Shown piece by piece: positions 5,466 through 6,740 of a DNA stretch of 6,740 nt (positions within the stretch are counted from its first letter, which is position 1; the number at the start of each line of letters is the position of its first letter). The stretch is from Actinomycetota bacterium. GTDB lineage: Bacteria > Zhuqueibacterota > Zhuqueibacteria > Residuimicrobiales > Krinioviventaceae. The stretch is from the NCBI GenBank assembly GCA_011682565.1, contig JAACEJ010000195.1, positions 1 through 6,740 on the forward strand, read 5' to 3'. Under the pieces are notes generated by a model that ran no database searches, was not told the DNA's origin, and saw nothing but the letters and a program-made list of their open reading frames with translations. A program made the translations under genes and the position numbers.

Positions 5466-6479
5466 TCACTCGAAGAAATCGACAACACCGGCATATATTT
5501 GCTCCGGTGAAATATTTTTCATACACACATGGGTGCCGATCGGACAATGATCTCCGCCATGCATTCCGCAGGGTCTGCATGAAAGTCGCGTTTCAATGAT
5601 CTTGTCTTTGGACCCGGTCGGATAAAATCCGAACGCCGGTATCGTCGGGCCAAAGATCGCAATAACGGGCGTACCAACTGCAGTGGCGAGGTGCAGTGGT
5701 GCACTATCATTGGAGACTAAAACCCGACACCTTTTCAAAAGTTCCGCGGACTGGAGCAGGGAAAGCCGGCCTGCTGCATTGAAAATAACGTTCTCATTTC
5801 CGGTAGCAATTTCCCGGCCAAGTGCACAATCTGCATCACCGCCGATAAGCACGACGCGGATTCTGTTTTTAATCAGAATTTGCGCCAACTTTTTATAATA
5901 TGACAGCGGCCATCGTTTCGTTGCCCAAATTGAACCCGGAGCCAGTGCAACGAACGAACCCGCCGATTTTAAATTGGCCTTTACCAATAGGCGATCAACG
6001 ACCGTTTTATCCTCTTCACTGGGGAAAACTTGCGGCTGCTTATGGATCGATTGAATTCCCAGCGCACGAGCAAGAGAAAGATTGCGTTCGATCTCATGAA
6101 TGCTACTGTCATATTTCACTTTTTTGTTATACAAAAAAGCACCCGCGCTCGTATCGAATCCGACACGTATTTTTGCTCCGGTCGCGCGGGCCAGCATTGC
6201 GCTGCGGAATGAGCGGTGAGGAGATATAACGAGATCGAATTTTTCTTTTTTTATCTTTTGACCGATTTTTAATAAACCGGCAAATCCTGAATCCTTTCCG
6301 CGCTTGTCAAAAACAATTATTTTTTGCAAGTACGGATTGTTCTGTAGTACCTGGACTGTTTCAGGTTTTACAAGTGCATGAATCTCAACATTTTTCAGTC
6401 CTTCCTGCATGGCGCGAATGAGCGGCGTGGCCAGTATAATGTCTCCAAAGAACGCGGTATGAATAATAAGGATTTTCAT
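5466..6479 (-). CDS. waaF: ADP-heptose:LPS heptosyltransferase II
   Basis: A 337-residue GT-B glycosyltransferase (GT9) that adds the second L-glycero-D-manno-heptose to the LPS inner core at the cytoplasmic face of the inner membrane. N-terminal HTAFFGDIILATP (7-19) carries catalytic Asp13. APGSIWATKRWPLSYY (180-195) holds the donor-binding Lys188. SNDSAPLHLATAVGTPV (256-272) holds Asp258 and His263. FGPTIPAFGFYP (276-287) follows. The tail has Cys301, Cys304, Cys312 and Cys319 in a C-x2-C-x7-C-x6-C layout with GMHGGDHCPIGTH, as in many WaaF proteins, so subtype II is a good match. The ATG at 6479 starts just before the conserved core and lies 3 bases after the stop of an upstream URO-D remnant in the same frame, with only a weak GGA site. 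The next gene, tsaC, is 48 bases downstream. An LPS core made with heptose is implied. Confidence 0.93.
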   Translation of the reverse strand: MKILIIHTAFFGDIILATPLIRAMQEGLKNVEIHALVKPETVQVLQNNPYLQKIIVFDKRGKDSGFAGLLKIGQKIKKEKFDLVISPHRSFRSAMLARATGAKIRVGFDTSAGAFLYNKKVKYDSSIHEIERNLSLARALGIQSIHKQPQVFPSEEDKTVVDRLLVKANLKSAGSFVALAPGSIWATKRWPLSYYKKLAQILIKNRIRVVLIGGDADCALGREIATGNENVIFNAAGRLSLLQSAELLKRCRVLVSNDSAPLHLATAVGTPVIAIFGPTIPAFGFYPTGSKDKIIETRLSCRPCGMHGGDHCPIGTHVCMKNISPEQIYAGVVDFFE

Positions 6480-6482
6480 ACA

Positions 6483-6740
6483 TTATTTCCACTGCCATTT
6501 TTTTCCTTGATTATCAATGAGTTTGGAGATAAATTGCCGGGAAAATTTCCAAAAACTATCCGGCGAGAGCATGATCGCTGTGGGTTCGAGTATGGCAACC
6601 ATATCCAGCATAAAGAAAACGCCGTCCGGTTTATATTTTTTTGCCAGTTCAGATATCGTCCAGAATTGTAATCCCCAATTAAATTCGTTTTGCTTTATGG
6701 TCGAATGAGTTAATTGAATACCGGGATATCCCATGAGAGG
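6483..6740 (-). pseudogene. URO-D/MtaA-family methyltransferase or decarboxylase remnant, internally deleted, 5' end outside window
   Basis: The frame is open from the window edge (two codons before the Met at 6734) to TAA at 6485-6483. Residues 1-46 counted from that Met (MGYPGIQLTHST, then KQNEFNWGLQFWTISELA, then PDGVFFMLD) read like the N-terminal part of the uroporphyrinogen decarboxylase / corrinoid methyltransferase superfamily. Residues from about 47 on (VAILEPTAIMLSPDSFWKF) read like a segment normally found some 150 residues later, and the frame then stops. Members have about 330-380 residues and usually end after a further conserved metal-site region, absent here. The simplest reading is an in-frame internal deletion plus loss of the 3' end. 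It may still be transcribed at the head of the operon, since waaF begins 3 bases later. A short functional protein cannot be excluded. Confidence 0.6.

Overview
The window is compact bacterial DNA of moderate G+C. It holds two converging gene sets and no visible tRNA, rRNA, CRISPR array, transposase or replication origin. Heptosyltransferase-family genes of lipopolysaccharide (LPS) synthesis point to a Gram-negative, LPS-making organism. A sulfatase, an exported lipoprotein-type mutarotase, a DUF6599-type protein and a URO-D/MtaA-like remnant suggest an environmental polysaccharide degrader. A deltaproteobacterial, Calditrichota/KSB1 or Bacteroidota-like lineage would fit, but this placement is a weak inference.

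Left part, plus strand: the 3' end of a sulfatase gene (1-213) is followed after 37 bases by galM (251-1387), an aldose 1-epimerase with a lipoprotein-like signal peptide. Together they look like the end of a carbohydrate-use operon that removes sulfate and equilibrates released sugars outside the cytoplasm.

Middle (1388-1568): the 181-base gap between the converging operons is rich in inverted repeats. It holds a palindromic element at 1395-1462 that resembles degenerate dispersed intergenic repeats, a probable galM terminator, and a weak eda terminator.

Right part, minus strand, read from right to left: a deleted and truncated URO-D-family methyltransferase/decarboxylase remnant (6740-6483, running off the window), then waaF (ADP-heptose:LPS heptosyltransferase II), tsaC (threonylcarbamoyl-AMP synthase for tRNA t6A), a low-molecular-weight protein tyrosine phosphatase, a second and divergent GT9 glycosyltransferase, an exported DUF6599-like protein, and eda (KDPG/KHG aldolase). 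Gaps are 3, 48, -1 (TAATG overlap), 24, 26 and 35 bases, so this reads as one operon whose promoter lies outside the window. It mixes LPS core assembly with a tRNA-modification enzyme, a phosphatase and a central-carbon aldolase. Two genes use non-ATG starts: GTG for eda and TTG (possibly ATT) for the second GT9.

I see no convincing new defence, mobile or biosynthetic system. The points most worth checking are the URO-D remnant fused to the head of the LPS operon, the second GT9 lacking the usual ADP-heptose-binding Lys and Asp, the exported DUF6599-like protein, and the palindromic element with two competing folds.
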